NCBI GenBank assembly: GCA_016280445.1
Contig: JAEEGS010000016.1
Coordinates: forward strand, 1-64,000
Length of the DNA: 64,000 nucleotides
Direction of reading: 5' to 3'
Source: Bacteroidaceae bacterium
GTDB lineage: Bacteria > Bacteroidota > Bacteroidia > Bacteroidales > Bacteroidaceae
Part shown: piece after piece, positions 33,345 to 42,439 of the stretch
How positions within the stretch are numbered: position 1 is the stretch's first letter
Layout of the letters: each line of letters opens with the position of its first letter
The notes under the pieces: generated by a model
What the model saw: only the letters and a program-made list of their open reading frames with translations
The model's database searches: none
Told to the model about the DNA's origin: nothing
Translations under genes and position numbers: made by a program

Positions 33345-33827
33345 ATGGAAAAGAAATATGGTATGAAGAGAATGATGGCGTATGTGTGCGGGCTTGTCAT
33401 GATGTGCTGCTTCACAGCCTGTGGTGGTGGAGGCGGTGATGATGGAGAGACTGGCGGACAAGGTGGCGGCGGAGGGAACACCAGCAGCATGTCTGCCACG
33501 ATACAAGCGGATGGTGCCGCCACTTTGGTGACGGTGACACCGTTGGATTGTCCCATCCAGTCGGCTTTGGCTCAAGACAACTGGCTCAGCGTGGAGGTGG
33601 TGACATACACATCGGGCTCTCCCGTAGTGAAACTCACCGCGACCAGCAATCCCAACACGTCGGAACGCCGCACGAAGGTGATGATTGTCGGCACTTCGGA
33701 GGCCAAGGTGGCACTGACTGTCACTCAGAAGGGAAAATCCGCGACTCCGTCGGATGACGGCACAATTGAGGACACGCACGAAACCGTGACCGACCAGCCA
33801 GCATATGCTCCTGAAAGAATTTTCTGA
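33345..33827 (+). CDS. BACON-domain lipoprotein
   Basis: A 160-residue lipoprotein. The ATG at 33345 follows an AGGAGGAC ribosome site, unusually strong for this phylum. The signal sequence MKRMMAYVCGLVMMCCFTAC ends at a lipobox Cys followed by a Gly/Asp-rich linker (GGGGGDDGETGGQGGGGG) that would favour surface display. The rest is one BACON domain: NWLSVEVVTY, PVVKLTATSNPNTSERRTKV and KVALTVTQKG. These domains are thought to bind carbohydrate or mucin. It lies 19 bases after the MBG protein gene and is probably cotranscribed; a strong hairpin follows. Confidence 0.8.
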   Translation: MEKKYGMKRMMAYVCGLVMMCCFTACGGGGGDDGETGGQGGGGGNTSSMSATIQADGAATLVTVTPLDCPIQSALAQDNWLSVEVVTYTSGSPVVKLTATSNPNTSERRTKVMIVGTSEAKVALTVTQKGKSATPSDDGTIEDTHETVTDQPAYAPERIF

Positions 33828-33869
33828 CAGTTTTTGTGAAGTAAAGATAAGTACATCATAGCCATTGGG

Positions 33870-33910
33870 CGGGACGGACATCCCATGTGGGTGTGCCGTC
33901 CCGTTTGTGC
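33870..33910 (+). terminator. Rho-independent terminator
   Basis: CGGGACGG (33870-33877) pairs with CCGTCCCG (33896-33903), then TTTGTGCTTT. Confidence 0.75.
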
Positions 33911-33921
33911 TTTATGCCGAC

Positions 33922-33957
33922 CGTCGTCAGGCTCGTGAGCTTTGCGTCGTTAGGCTC
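33922..33957. repeat. copy 2 of dispersed repeat, with 23-base tandem
   Basis: CTCGTGAGCTTT at 33932-33943 is identical to 8070-8081. It is flanked by CGTCGTCAGGCTC (33922-33934) and CGTCGTTAGGCTC (33945-33957), a direct repeat with 23-base period and one mismatch. Confidence 0.65.
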
Positions 33958-34042
33958 AGTGTGGTTACGCCGTAAAGGAAAATGAGGTTGCGGCGTGAAG
34001 AAAAAATCGGTTTCGTCGTAAGATTATTTGTGAAAAAAGTCG

Positions 34043-34050
34043 TACTTTTG
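34043..34050 (+). promoter_or_regulatory. -7 box for the DUF4886 gene
   Basis: Reads TACTTTTG then C, 29 bases before the ATG. Confidence 0.55.
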
Positions 34051-34079
34051 CAGCCGGAAAACAAAACAGAAAATAAGAT

Positions 34080-35150
34080 ATGAAAAGATTGATATGGATG
34101 ATGGCTCTGGTGTGCGTCAGCATGCTGGGCATGGCGCAGACGAACAAGATTGCGCAGAACAAGACGACGGCGGTGAAGAAAACTGTGGTGACGACTGCTC
34201 AGAAGAAGGAGGCACCGAAACCAGCAGCGACGGATAAGAAACCTGCGGCGGAAGACAAGAAGGCGACTGCGGCGGCACAAACTGCGGTGCCGGCTCCTGT
34301 GTGCGGCTATTTCTGCAATCCGCCCCTGCCTTATCTGCCGCCGAAACTGGACATCCTCTTCATCGGCAACTCCTTCTCCATCGACACGAGTGCTGCATTG
34401 CCCGAGATTCTCAATTCGCTGGGCATCGCCAACGTGAACGTGTATGTGCTCTACAAAGGCGGGTGTTCGATGAAGCAGCACTACGAATACTACAAGAGCG
34501 GAGAGAAGGTGTACGAATTGCACCGCTACAACATCATGGGTACACAACTTTTGGAGAAAGCGACCAGCATCAACGACGTGATGCGCCGCTATCCCTACGA
34601 CATCGTGGTGTTTCAGCAGTATTCGATGGAATCGGGCGACTACAACACCTATGAGCCTTATCTGGCCAAGCTGATTCAGGCCTACAACATCACCAAAATC
34701 TCTTCGCGCACAACCTTTGCCTTCAATGAGACTTGGGCCTATGCCTCCAATTACAAGAGTCTTTCAAAATACAAGACACAGACCAACATGTGGAAGAGCA
34801 TTTGCAATGCCATCAAGAAAATGAAGAACAACACTGGCATTGACGTGATTATACCTTGTGGCACCGCTGTGCAGAACGCACGTAGTGTACCAGCCTTGAA
34901 CATCGACAACGAACTGACACGAGACGGGTTGCACATAAACCTCTATGCAGGCCGCTATCTCTTGGCATGCACCTTCTTTGAGAGTGTCATCGCTCCATGC
35001 CTGAACCGCAGCGTGCGTGACGACATCACCATCTATGGAAAAGGCAATGACACAGGGCAGGTGAACAACTCCAACCGCCGACTTTTACAGAACTGTGCAA
35101 GGCTGGCTGTAGCCAACAATTACGAAATCAGTGAGTTTGCAGGGCAATAA
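34080..35150 (+). CDS. secreted SGNH-hydrolase-like protein (DUF4886-like)
   Basis: A 356-residue exported protein. After the signal peptide (ends GMAQ) comes a 50-residue Lys/Ala/Thr/Pro linker (KKEAPKPAATDKKPAAEDKK), then a DUF4886-type domain. LDILFIGNSFSIDTSAALPE carries the nucleophile block of SGNH hydrolases (G-N-S), and TRDGLHINLYAGRYLLA holds the D-x-x-H pair near residue 285. Such proteins are thought to be carbohydrate esterases; the substrate is unknown. The linker may tether it in the cell envelope. Confidence 0.78.
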   Translation: MKRLIWMMALVCVSMLGMAQTNKIAQNKTTAVKKTVVTTAQKKEAPKPAATDKKPAAEDKKATAAAQTAVPAPVCGYFCNPPLPYLPPKLDILFIGNSFSIDTSAALPEILNSLGIANVNVYVLYKGGCSMKQHYEYYKSGEKVYELHRYNIMGTQLLEKATSINDVMRRYPYDIVVFQQYSMESGDYNTYEPYLAKLIQAYNITKISSRTTFAFNETWAYASNYKSLSKYKTQTNMWKSICNAIKKMKNNTGIDVIIPCGTAVQNARSVPALNIDNELTRDGLHINLYAGRYLLACTFFESVIAPCLNRSVRDDITIYGKGNDTGQVNNSNRRLLQNCARLAVANNYEISEFAGQ

Positions 35151-35216
35151 ATGTTAAACATCATTAAGAATGAAACATTTACAAGGCATTCTTTCCATAA
35201 ATAAGAAGATAAAGAG

Positions 35217-35224
35217 TAACTTTG
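35217..35224 (+). promoter_or_regulatory. -7 box for the gene at 35250
   Basis: Reads TAACTTTG then C. Confidence 0.65.
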
Positions 35225-35249
35225 CATCGTCTTATTGATAAAGTAAAAA

Positions 35250-35750
35250 ATGAACGATATGAAAAAAATGCTATTTTCTCTGCTTGTGCTGATGGCATCG
35301 GTGACAGGCATTCAAGCACAAAGCCTCTACAAAACCGTATATGACAAGGCTACTGCTGTAATCAACAATCCTGCATCTTCTGACGAAGAAATACAAATCA
35401 ACCAGTTTAAGGTGACTGCACTCAACTACATCACCATGATGGTACAGAAGCGCGGTCTGAAGAAGGATTCTTATTTCTATGACAGCCAAGCAGTCAACCT
35501 GCAATCTTTCGTCACAGATTTTCAGGTGAATCTGGAGAAGGCACGCAAGATTTCTCCTGCCAAGCGTTTGGAAATCCTCAAGATTTACACGGATGCATGC
35601 AAGTTCAATCCTATGTTCAAGGATACTGACAAGGAAAGAGTAAACTGCTATGTGGAGGACAAGCACACTTTAACACCTTTCTGTCTTGACACTGATTGGG
35701 AAAAGGCATACGACCAAGCAACGACACTGTCTAAGGCCGCGTTGAAATAA
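35250..35750 (+). CDS. small secreted hypothetical protein
   Basis: A 166-residue protein with a signal peptide (MLFSLLVLMASVTGIQAQ). The mature part is mostly helical (LYKTVYDKATAVINNPASSD, VNLEKARKISPAKRLEILKI) and has three Cys residues near the C-terminus. I do not recognise the family. The start may be the ATG at 35250 or 35259. Single gene with its own promoter and terminator. Confidence 0.7.
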   Translation: MNDMKKMLFSLLVLMASVTGIQAQSLYKTVYDKATAVINNPASSDEEIQINQFKVTALNYITMMVQKRGLKKDSYFYDSQAVNLQSFVTDFQVNLEKARKISPAKRLEILKIYTDACKFNPMFKDTDKERVNCYVEDKHTLTPFCLDTDWEKAYDQATTLSKAALK

Positions 35751-35801
35751 CACCAAGAATCAGTTCAAAACTTGCGAAAACCGATAAAATAAGCATATCA
35801 A

Positions 35802-35835
35802 CAGGAGAAAAAGAGTTCTTTCTCCTGTTTTTTTA
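35802..35835 (+). terminator. Rho-independent terminator
   Basis: CAGGAGAAA pairs perfectly with TTTCTCCTG, then a run of seven T. Confidence 0.85.
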
Positions 35836-35846
35836 TCTTTTTTCCG

Positions 35847-35854
35847 TAAATTTG
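35847..35854 (+). promoter_or_regulatory. -7 box for uxaA-nhaC
   Basis: Reads TAAATTTG then C, 43 bases before the uxaA ATG. Confidence 0.6.
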
Positions 35855-35897
35855 CCATCCAGTCAAGCATATCAATCTTTCAAAAATTCACCATACA

Positions 35898-37445
35898 ATG
35901 AAGACCATCAAAATCAACCCCGCTGACAACGTGGCTGTTGCCATCGAATCGCTAAAAGCTGGCGAATCCATCGAAGTGGAAGGAGTTTCTATCACACTCA
36001 ACAACGATGTGCCCACGGGCCACAAAATTCTTCTCACCGACCTTGCCAAAGGGGAAAATGTCATCAAATACGGTTATCCCATCGGACATCTCAAGGAAAA
36101 CCATAAAAAAGGCGATTTCATCAGTCATGAACATATCAAAACGAACCTGTCTGGTTTGCTTGACTATGAGTATCAACCTGTCAGCAAAGAGGAACTGACA
36201 AATCCAGCCTACACGGAATGGTTCCCAAAGGAACAACTTTCTTTTCAAGGTTACCGCCGCAAGAACGGCGAGGTGGGCATCCGTAACGAAATATGGATTG
36301 TACCCACAGTGGGCTGTGTAAATGGCATCGTGAACCAGTTGGCCAGTCGTCTGACTCACGAACTTCACCATCCAGATTCCCCACTCTGCCAGATGCTACC
36401 AACCAACACCGAACAACTACGCATTGTGGCTTATCCACACAACTATGGCTGTTCGCAACTTTCTGAAGACCATGAGAACACTCGCAAGGTTTTGCGCGAC
36501 CTCGTACTACACCCCAATGCTGGAGCCGTGCTTGTTGTGGGATTAGGTTGCGAGAACAACCAGCCCGATCAATTCGAGGATTTCTTAGGTGACTACGACA
36601 AAGAACGCATCCGTTTCATGGTGAGCCAGAAAGTGGAAGGAGACGAAGTGGAAGAAGGAATGAAGATACTCCGCGAACTCTATACCATCGCAGCCAACGA
36701 TCAACGCGAATCCATCCCACTTTCTGAGTTGAAAGTAGGTCTCAAATGCGGTGGATCCGATGGTTTCTCTGGCATAACCGCCAATCCGCTCTTGGGCGTT
36801 TTCAGCGATTTCATCGTCAGTCAGGGCGGAACCACCGTACTTACTGAAGTGCCTGAGATGTTTGGGGCTGAAACCATTCTGATGAACCGTTGCGAGACTC
36901 CCGAACTCTTCCAGCAGACGGTCACCCTCGTCAACGACTTCAAGCAATACTTCCTGTCTCATGGCGAACCCGTCGGTGAAAACCCGTCACCAGGCAACAA
37001 GGCAGGCGGCATCTCCACCCTCGAAGAGAAGGCCCTCGGCTGTACACAAAAGTGTGGCAAAAGCGCCGTGAAAGGTGTACTCCCCTATGGTGAACGTATC
37101 TCCGTAAAAGGTCTGAACCTCCTTTCCGCACCCGGCAATGACCTCGTTGCATCTACGGCCTTGGCTTCTTCGGGCTGCCACATCGTACTCTTCACCACAG
37201 GACGCGGCACCCCATTCGGAACTTTCGTACCCACGATGAAAGTGAGCACCAACTCCACCCTCGCCCAAAACAAATCCACATGGATTGACTTCAACGCCGG
37301 CACCATTGTCGAGGGCGAGCCGATGGCTGAGGTATTCCACCGTTTCTGCCAAAAGGTTATCGACATAGCCAATGGAGAGCAGACTTGGAACGAAAAGAAA
37401 AACTATCAAGAAATTGCCATCTTCAAGAATGGTGTGACATTATAA
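35898..37445 (+). CDS. uxaA: altronate dehydratase
   Basis: A 515-residue enzyme of the UxaA/GarD family, converting D-altronate to 2-keto-3-deoxygluconate in galacturonate breakdown. The N-terminal SAF domain (about 1-100; DNVAVAIESLKAGESIEVEG, GHKILLTDLAKGENVIKYG) is followed by the catalytic region: GYRRKNGEVGIRNEIWIVPT, VAYPHNYGCSQLSEDHENT, GLGCENNQ, GLKCGGSDGFSGITANP and ALGCTQKCGK. Length and both domains match single-chain altronate dehydratases. No uxaB, uxaC or kdg genes are close, so the pathway must be completed elsewhere. A related sugar-acid substrate is possible. Confidence 0.9.
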   Translation: MKTIKINPADNVAVAIESLKAGESIEVEGVSITLNNDVPTGHKILLTDLAKGENVIKYGYPIGHLKENHKKGDFISHEHIKTNLSGLLDYEYQPVSKEELTNPAYTEWFPKEQLSFQGYRRKNGEVGIRNEIWIVPTVGCVNGIVNQLASRLTHELHHPDSPLCQMLPTNTEQLRIVAYPHNYGCSQLSEDHENTRKVLRDLVLHPNAGAVLVVGLGCENNQPDQFEDFLGDYDKERIRFMVSQKVEGDEVEEGMKILRELYTIAANDQRESIPLSELKVGLKCGGSDGFSGITANPLLGVFSDFIVSQGGTTVLTEVPEMFGAETILMNRCETPELFQQTVTLVNDFKQYFLSHGEPVGENPSPGNKAGGISTLEEKALGCTQKCGKSAVKGVLPYGERISVKGLNLLSAPGNDLVASTALASSGCHIVLFTTGRGTPFGTFVPTMKVSTNSTLAQNKSTWIDFNAGTIVEGEPMAEVFHRFCQKVIDIANGEQTWNEKKNYQEIAIFKNGVTL

Positions 37446-38705
37446 ATGAAAGCCCTCAGTCCTCTCTTCGTCTTTCTCATCCTTTATCTTGCCGTCAGCA
37501 TCATAGCCCAGGATTTCTACAAGGTGCCCATCACCGTAGCTTTCCTTGTCAGTTCGGTCTATGCGCTGCTGACCCTAAAAGGAACGATGAATGAGCGCAT
37601 CAGCATCTTTGCCAAGGGAGCCGGAAGCCCCACAATGGTGCTTATGCTCGCCATCTTCATCCTCGCTGGTGCTTTTGCGGCATCGGCCAAGGCGATAGGT
37701 TCTGTGGATGCAACGGTAAATGTAGCACTAAAATACCTGCCTGAAGAGGCTCTCCTGCCTGGAATATTCCTGGCTTCTTGCTTTATCTCATTGAGCATTG
37801 GCACCAGTTGCGGAACCATTGCCGCACTCACCCCGCTGGCAGTAGGCATTGCCCAGCAGGCAGGCATCAGCATACCACTCATGGTGGGTCTTGTGGTGGG
37901 TGGCACTTACTTTGGCGACAATCTATCCTTCATCAGCGACACAACTATCGCTGCCACACAGACACAAGGGTGCAGCATGAGGGATAAGTTCCGTGTCAAT
38001 ATCCGCATCGTTGCCCCTGTGGCCCTGTTGATGCTTATTGTCTATTTCTTCCTTGGAACACGCATCAACTCACCCACAGACCTCGATTCCATCAACTTTT
38101 GGCTCATTATTCCTTATATCATTGTTGTTGTCCTCGCCATTTGTGGTGTAAACGTGTTGCTGACACTCGGCATCGGCATCCTGCTCACAGGCATCATTGG
38201 CATTTCCATCGGTGCATACGACGTATTTGGATGGTTTGCAGCCATGAATGATGGCATGATGGGAATGTCGGAACTCATCATCGTCACCATCCTTGCCGGT
38301 GGAATGCTCGAAATCATCCGATATAATGGCGGTATTGACCTCATCATCAAGGCACTCACCCGTAATATCAAAACATCAAGAGGCGGAGAATTTTGCATTG
38401 CCGCACTCACGTGTCTTGTCAACATCTGTACCGCTAATAACACCATTGCCATCATCACGGTTGGTCCCATCGTTAAAGACATTGCCAAACGGTTTCACAT
38501 TGACCCTCGCAAATCTGCGTCTATCCTTGACACAGCCTCGTGTTTCACACAAGGACTCCTTCCATACGGTGCACAGGTGCTCATTGCAGCCGGACTTTCC
38601 GACGTGAATCCCATTGCCATCATTCCGCACCTCTATTACCCCATGCTTATTGGCGTAGCCCTCCTGCTGTCGATATTGTTCCGTTATCCACGAAAATATT
38701 CTTGA
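37446..38705 (+). CDS. NhaC-family Na+/H+ antiporter-like transporter
   Basis: A 419-residue inner-membrane protein with about eleven hydrophobic segments. Family signs: GTSCGTIAALTPLAVGIA, GGTYFGDNLSFISDTTIAAT (re-entrant loop of the ion site), and CLVNICTANNTIAIITVGPI in the second half. NhaC relatives exchange sodium for protons, and some exchange organic acids such as malate and lactate. Its ATG directly follows the uxaA stop with no gap, so the two are cotranslated. That suggests it moves a hexuronate-pathway anion or balances ions during its uptake; this is inference. Confidence 0.83.
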   Translation: MKALSPLFVFLILYLAVSIIAQDFYKVPITVAFLVSSVYALLTLKGTMNERISIFAKGAGSPTMVLMLAIFILAGAFAASAKAIGSVDATVNVALKYLPEEALLPGIFLASCFISLSIGTSCGTIAALTPLAVGIAQQAGISIPLMVGLVVGGTYFGDNLSFISDTTIAATQTQGCSMRDKFRVNIRIVAPVALLMLIVYFFLGTRINSPTDLDSINFWLIIPYIIVVVLAICGVNVLLTLGIGILLTGIIGISIGAYDVFGWFAAMNDGMMGMSELIIVTILAGGMLEIIRYNGGIDLIIKALTRNIKTSRGGEFCIAALTCLVNICTANNTIAIITVGPIVKDIAKRFHIDPRKSASILDTASCFTQGLLPYGAQVLIAAGLSDVNPIAIIPHLYYPMLIGVALLLSILFRYPRKYS

Positions 38706-38812
38706 AAAAATCCATTTCATCCTTGAGAACAGAATAAGATTTGTACCGCACTCAGACAATAAAAGGAGGACAAGATTCGTTTATACACATGATACAAACC
38801 CGAATTTTATCG

Positions 38813-40237
38813 ATGAAGAAATTTACGCTCCATATTTTGTTAGGTACATTGTTGTTGATTCTTGCTTCTACAGCATTGTGTTCCTGTAGTGATGAAGAAT
38901 CATTCACTACAGATCAAGGGGCCCAGTTAAGTTTCAGCAAAGACACCATATCATTCGACACCATCTTCTCGGGCATCACATCAAGAACGGAACGTATTCT
39001 GGTGTATAACAAAAACAGCAAGGGAGTGCGCATCGCCAATGTGAAGTTGGAATCTGGTGGAACTTCAGGATTCCTCATCAATGTTGACGGGCGGAACGGA
39101 ACATCCATCAACAATGTAGAGGTTCTTAAAAAAGACAGCGTGTTCCTTTTCGTAAAAGTAAATACACCAGCAAGTTCTTCGATGGAACCGACAAAAACAA
39201 CGGATGCTGTCGTGTTTACTCTGGAAAGTGGCATACAACAGAAGGTGGTATTGGAGGCTGTTGGACAGAATATCAAGATTTTACGCGCTGAAGTGTTGAC
39301 GACCGACAAGACAATCTCATCGGATGAATTACCCTATGTCATCTACGACAGTCTTGTTGTGGCTGAGAATACGACCTTACACATTCTGGAAGGCACCAAG
39401 CTCTATTTCCACAATGGTGCAAGCCTCATTGTACACGGAACCTTAAAAGTGGAAGGGAACAGGGAGAAGCCCGTTGTTTTCCGAGGAGACCGGTTAGACA
39501 ACATATTGGACTATTTACCGTATGACCGTCTGGAGAATCAATGGGGAGGCATCTACCTTTCAGCCACATGCAAAGGATGTGACATCACTTATGCAGACAT
39601 CCATAGCGGTAATTATGGTATCGTATGTGATGGCAACCAAGGGCATGTGAACATCACCAACACCATCATCCACAACGTCGCAGGATACGGCCTTTATTTA
39701 CTGGACAGCCAAGCCCATGTGGCCAACACACAAATATCAAACACCAAATACGATTGTGTTAGCGTCTATGGAGGCACCGCTGATTTCTATCATTGTACAA
39801 TCGCACAATTCTATCCTTGGGACGCGGATTGCGGAAACGCCCTATTCGTGAGCAATTTCATAGGAGAGGAAGAACACCTCATTCAAGCGGTCAACTTTTA
39901 CAATTGCTTTGTGACTGGTTATGCCAACGATGAGGTGTTCGGTAATCCTGGAGAAAAACCTTTTAACCTCAACTTTCATCATTGTGTGCTCATGACAGAT
40001 GTGAGCGATGAAACTTATTTCCACAATTGTCTATCAGAGTCGCAAGACTCCGCAACTTATAAAGCAACAAACTTCAAGCAAATAGACACACATGCATATT
40101 ATTATGACTTCCGTCTCGACACCCTTTCTGTCGCACGAGGGAAAGGCGCCCCATCCTATTCGAGCCTTTACCCCACCGACATGAATGGCGTGAAACGAGA
40201 AGACAAGCCTGATGTGGGTTGCTATCAATACCAGTAA
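38813..40237 (+). CDS. lipoprotein with right-handed beta-helix
   Basis: A 474-residue predicted outer-membrane or surface lipoprotein. The ATG at 38813 gives a signal peptide ending in a lipobox (ALCSC). Residues about 30-170 look like an Ig-like beta domain. From about 180 the chain shows short repeating strands of a parallel beta-helix, e.g. TKLYFHNGASLIVHGTLKVE, GGIYLSATCKGCDITYADIH, GNYGIVCDGNQGHVNITNTI and GYGLYLLDSQAHVANTQISN. These folds often bind or cleave polysaccharide, but no catalytic triad is evident. A close link to uxaA, for pectin use, is possible but unproven. Confidence 0.78.
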   Translation: MKKFTLHILLGTLLLILASTALCSCSDEESFTTDQGAQLSFSKDTISFDTIFSGITSRTERILVYNKNSKGVRIANVKLESGGTSGFLINVDGRNGTSINNVEVLKKDSVFLFVKVNTPASSSMEPTKTTDAVVFTLESGIQQKVVLEAVGQNIKILRAEVLTTDKTISSDELPYVIYDSLVVAENTTLHILEGTKLYFHNGASLIVHGTLKVEGNREKPVVFRGDRLDNILDYLPYDRLENQWGGIYLSATCKGCDITYADIHSGNYGIVCDGNQGHVNITNTIIHNVAGYGLYLLDSQAHVANTQISNTKYDCVSVYGGTADFYHCTIAQFYPWDADCGNALFVSNFIGEEEHLIQAVNFYNCFVTGYANDEVFGNPGEKPFNLNFHHCVLMTDVSDETYFHNCLSESQDSATYKATNFKQIDTHAYYYDFRLDTLSVARGKGAPSYSSLYPTDMNGVKREDKPDVGCYQYQ

Positions 40238-40253
40238 GATGATTTGAACGTAT

Positions 40254-40283
40254 AAGCCTCTTCCGATTGAAGAGGCTTTTTTT
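40254..40283 (+). terminator. Rho-independent terminator
   Basis: AAGCCTCTT pairs with AAGAGGCTT around CCGATTG, then a T run. Confidence 0.88.
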
Positions 40284-40318
40284 GTGATTGTCTAATGGAA
40301 ATCTTCGATGAAATCAAT

Positions 40319-40352
40319 AAAAAAAGTGGATACTCCCGATAAGAGTATCCAC
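40319..40352 (-). terminator. terminator for dnaB
   Basis: GTGGATACTC (40326-40335) pairs perfectly with GAGTATCCAC (40343-40352); on the minus strand it is followed by a T run. It lies about 200 bases past the dnaB stop. The rest of 40284-40554 shows nothing else. Confidence 0.75.
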
Positions 40353-40554
40353 GCCTTCTAATTGATAAAGTGAGAAAAAATATTATTCCATTCAACGAAC
40401 ACGTTGCTCTCGCAACCATTTCACGTTGAACGTATGCCTTCTATTCTCACGAATAGAAAAGCATAATCATCTGATTTTTTTATAATTTCATTCATTCTTA
40501 TATATATTCTCGTGCCGATTTCATCGGTAACTTTCTTTTTTCTGCGATTCACCT

Positions 40555-42105
40555 TTAATAAGGCGCCTGACCCGGCATCATCGTTTCATCAATTCCGCCG
40601 AACGGATCATCTGGATTATCAGAGTTAAACTTCGAAGGAGATGGTTTAATCGTTCCATCATCAGTAGGCATCGGCGGATTTTCATCCTCTATGTTCACAA
40701 ACCGAGCATACTCACTACGGAAACGCAAACGCACATCACCAACCGCACCATTACGATGTTTTGCTATAATAATCTCTGCTATTCCCTTGGTGTCATTACC
40801 ATGATTGTCCTTAGGTATTTTGTAATATTCAGGACGGTGAATGAAGCACACCATATCGGCATCCTGTTCGATGGCACCAGATTCGCGAAGGTCGCTCAAC
40901 TGAGGACGCTTGCTATCTGGACTTTCCGGATTACCGCTTGAGCGCTGTTCTACCGAACGGTTCAACTGCGACAAAGCGATGATTGGGATGTTCAGTTCCT
41001 TGGCCAATCCCTTCAAAGAACGCGAAATGGTGGAAACCTCCTCTTGGCGAGAGTTGTACGACATGCCCGACGCATTCATCAACTGCAAATAGTCAATAAT
41101 GATCATCTTCACGCCATAATCACGCACCAATCGACGTGCTTTTGTACGAAGTTCGAAGACAGAGAGCGATGGCGTATCATCCACATAAAAAGGAGCTCCA
41201 AACAACTCTCGCATCTTGAGGTCCAATTGCGACCATTCGTAATTGGCCAGCTGACCACTCTTTATTTTTTCTCCAGGAATCTCACACACATTGACTAACA
41301 GACGATTGACCAACTGCACATTAGACATTTCCAATGAGAACATGGCCAATGGAATCTTCCTGTCGACAGCCATATTTCGCGCCATCGAAAGCACAAACGC
41401 TGTCTTACCCATTGCGGGACGGGCTGCTATGATAATCAAATCGGAATTCTGCCAACCTGATGTCATGGCGTCCAACTTATCAAAACCTGATGGAATGCCC
41501 GAAAGTCCGTCTGTTCTGGCAGCAGCCTTCCGTAAAAGGTCATACGCCTCATTGATGACAGGATCTATCTGGGTGAAATCCTTCTTCAAGTTCGACTTTG
41601 AAAGTTCAAACAACTGTCCTTCCGCCTTCTGCATCAACTCCTGTATATCCTGCCCATCATCGAACGCCAGTTTTTGTATATTACTGGTATAGGAGATAAG
41701 ATCGCGCGCAAGAGCCTTTTGAGCAACGATTCGTGCATGGAACTCCAAGTGCGCCGCAGAGAGCATGGAACGTGAAAGTTCCGCAATGTATGCCGCTCCA
41801 CCTGCATTTTCCAAATCGCCATTCTTCTGCAGTTGCTCCACTACCGTGAGCACATCTATGGGTGCATTGGCAGCAGCCAACGACTGGATAGCCTGAAAGA
41901 TGACCTGATGCTTAGACTCATAGAAAGACTGTGGCTTCAAGAAGTCTGTCACCGACGCAAAAGCATCCTGCTCAATAATACAAGCACCAATCACAGCCTT
42001 CTCAAGTTCAACGGCTTGAGGCTGCAACCGACCCAATTGAATCAATTGGTCTTGTTCGCTGTTGCGAGCAGGTTTTCTGCGTGATGTATTCTTTTGCTCT
42101 GGCAT
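40555..42105 (-). CDS. dnaB: replicative DNA helicase DnaB
   Basis: A 516-residue hexameric helicase of the replication fork. The ATG at 42105 is chosen; an upstream GTG at 42150 would lie almost at the predicted transcription start. The N-terminal primase-interacting domain (PQAVELEKAVIGACIIEQDA) is complete. The RecA-type core has Walker A in AARPAMGKTAFVLSMARNMA, Walker B in MIIIDYLQLM, ISRSLKGLAKELNIPIIALS with the LSQLNR motif, and SDLRESGAIEQDAD with the arginine finger region. There is no intein. It diverges from nqrA across an unusually long, repeat-rich spacer. Confidence 0.96.
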   Translation of the reverse strand: MPEQKNTSRRKPARNSEQDQLIQLGRLQPQAVELEKAVIGACIIEQDAFASVTDFLKPQSFYESKHQVIFQAIQSLAAANAPIDVLTVVEQLQKNGDLENAGGAAYIAELSRSMLSAAHLEFHARIVAQKALARDLISYTSNIQKLAFDDGQDIQELMQKAEGQLFELSKSNLKKDFTQIDPVINEAYDLLRKAAARTDGLSGIPSGFDKLDAMTSGWQNSDLIIIAARPAMGKTAFVLSMARNMAVDRKIPLAMFSLEMSNVQLVNRLLVNVCEIPGEKIKSGQLANYEWSQLDLKMRELFGAPFYVDDTPSLSVFELRTKARRLVRDYGVKMIIIDYLQLMNASGMSYNSRQEEVSTISRSLKGLAKELNIPIIALSQLNRSVEQRSSGNPESPDSKRPQLSDLRESGAIEQDADMVCFIHRPEYYKIPKDNHGNDTKGIAEIIIAKHRNGAVGDVRLRFRSEYARFVNIEDENPPMPTDDGTIKPSPSKFNSDNPDDPFGGIDETMMPGQAPY

Positions 42106-42160
42106 CTTTTGGTAAAGGACAGATAGATTGTTTAATAGTTTCTCTTTCACTTTATCGGTG

Positions 42161-42168
42161 CAAAATTA
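42161..42168 (-). promoter_or_regulatory. -7 box for dnaB
   Basis: Reads TAATTTTG then C on the minus strand, 55 bases before the chosen ATG. Confidence 0.65.
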
Positions 42169-42208
42169 GAGAATAAATTTGATACGACCAAATTTTCGAG
42201 AAAAAAAA

Positions 42209-42258
42209 GTTATCAACACTTCCGTGCATAAACTGTTGATAACTTTGTAGATAACTGT
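42209..42258. other. DnaA-box-like inverted pair and GATAAC repeats
   Basis: GTTATCAACA (42209-42218) and its complement TGTTGATAAC (42234-42243) form an inverted pair, followed by GATAAC and AATAAC near 42247-42258. TTATCAACA differs by one base from the DnaA box TTATCCACA. An origin is possible but weakly supported. Confidence 0.35.
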
Positions 42259-42411
42259 TAATAACTATACTAATACATCGATTCCATCGGTCAATTCATG
42301 CTTGATTTTGAAGACAAATGCACAATAAAAAAATTTTTTCAAAGGGCCGAAAAAAGTTGTCAAAAGAGAGCCGAATTGGTACGATTCACCCTATCGTGAG
42401 CCCATCATTTT

Positions 42412-42439
42412 GTAACACTCTCCGAAAATAAAGTGTTAC
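42412..42439. repeat. inverted repeat GTAACACT / AGTGTTAC
   Basis: GTAACACT at 42412-42419 and AGTGTTAC at 42432-42439 are perfect complements across 12 bases; the second arm is also the left half of the first 23-base repeat unit. Confidence 0.6.
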
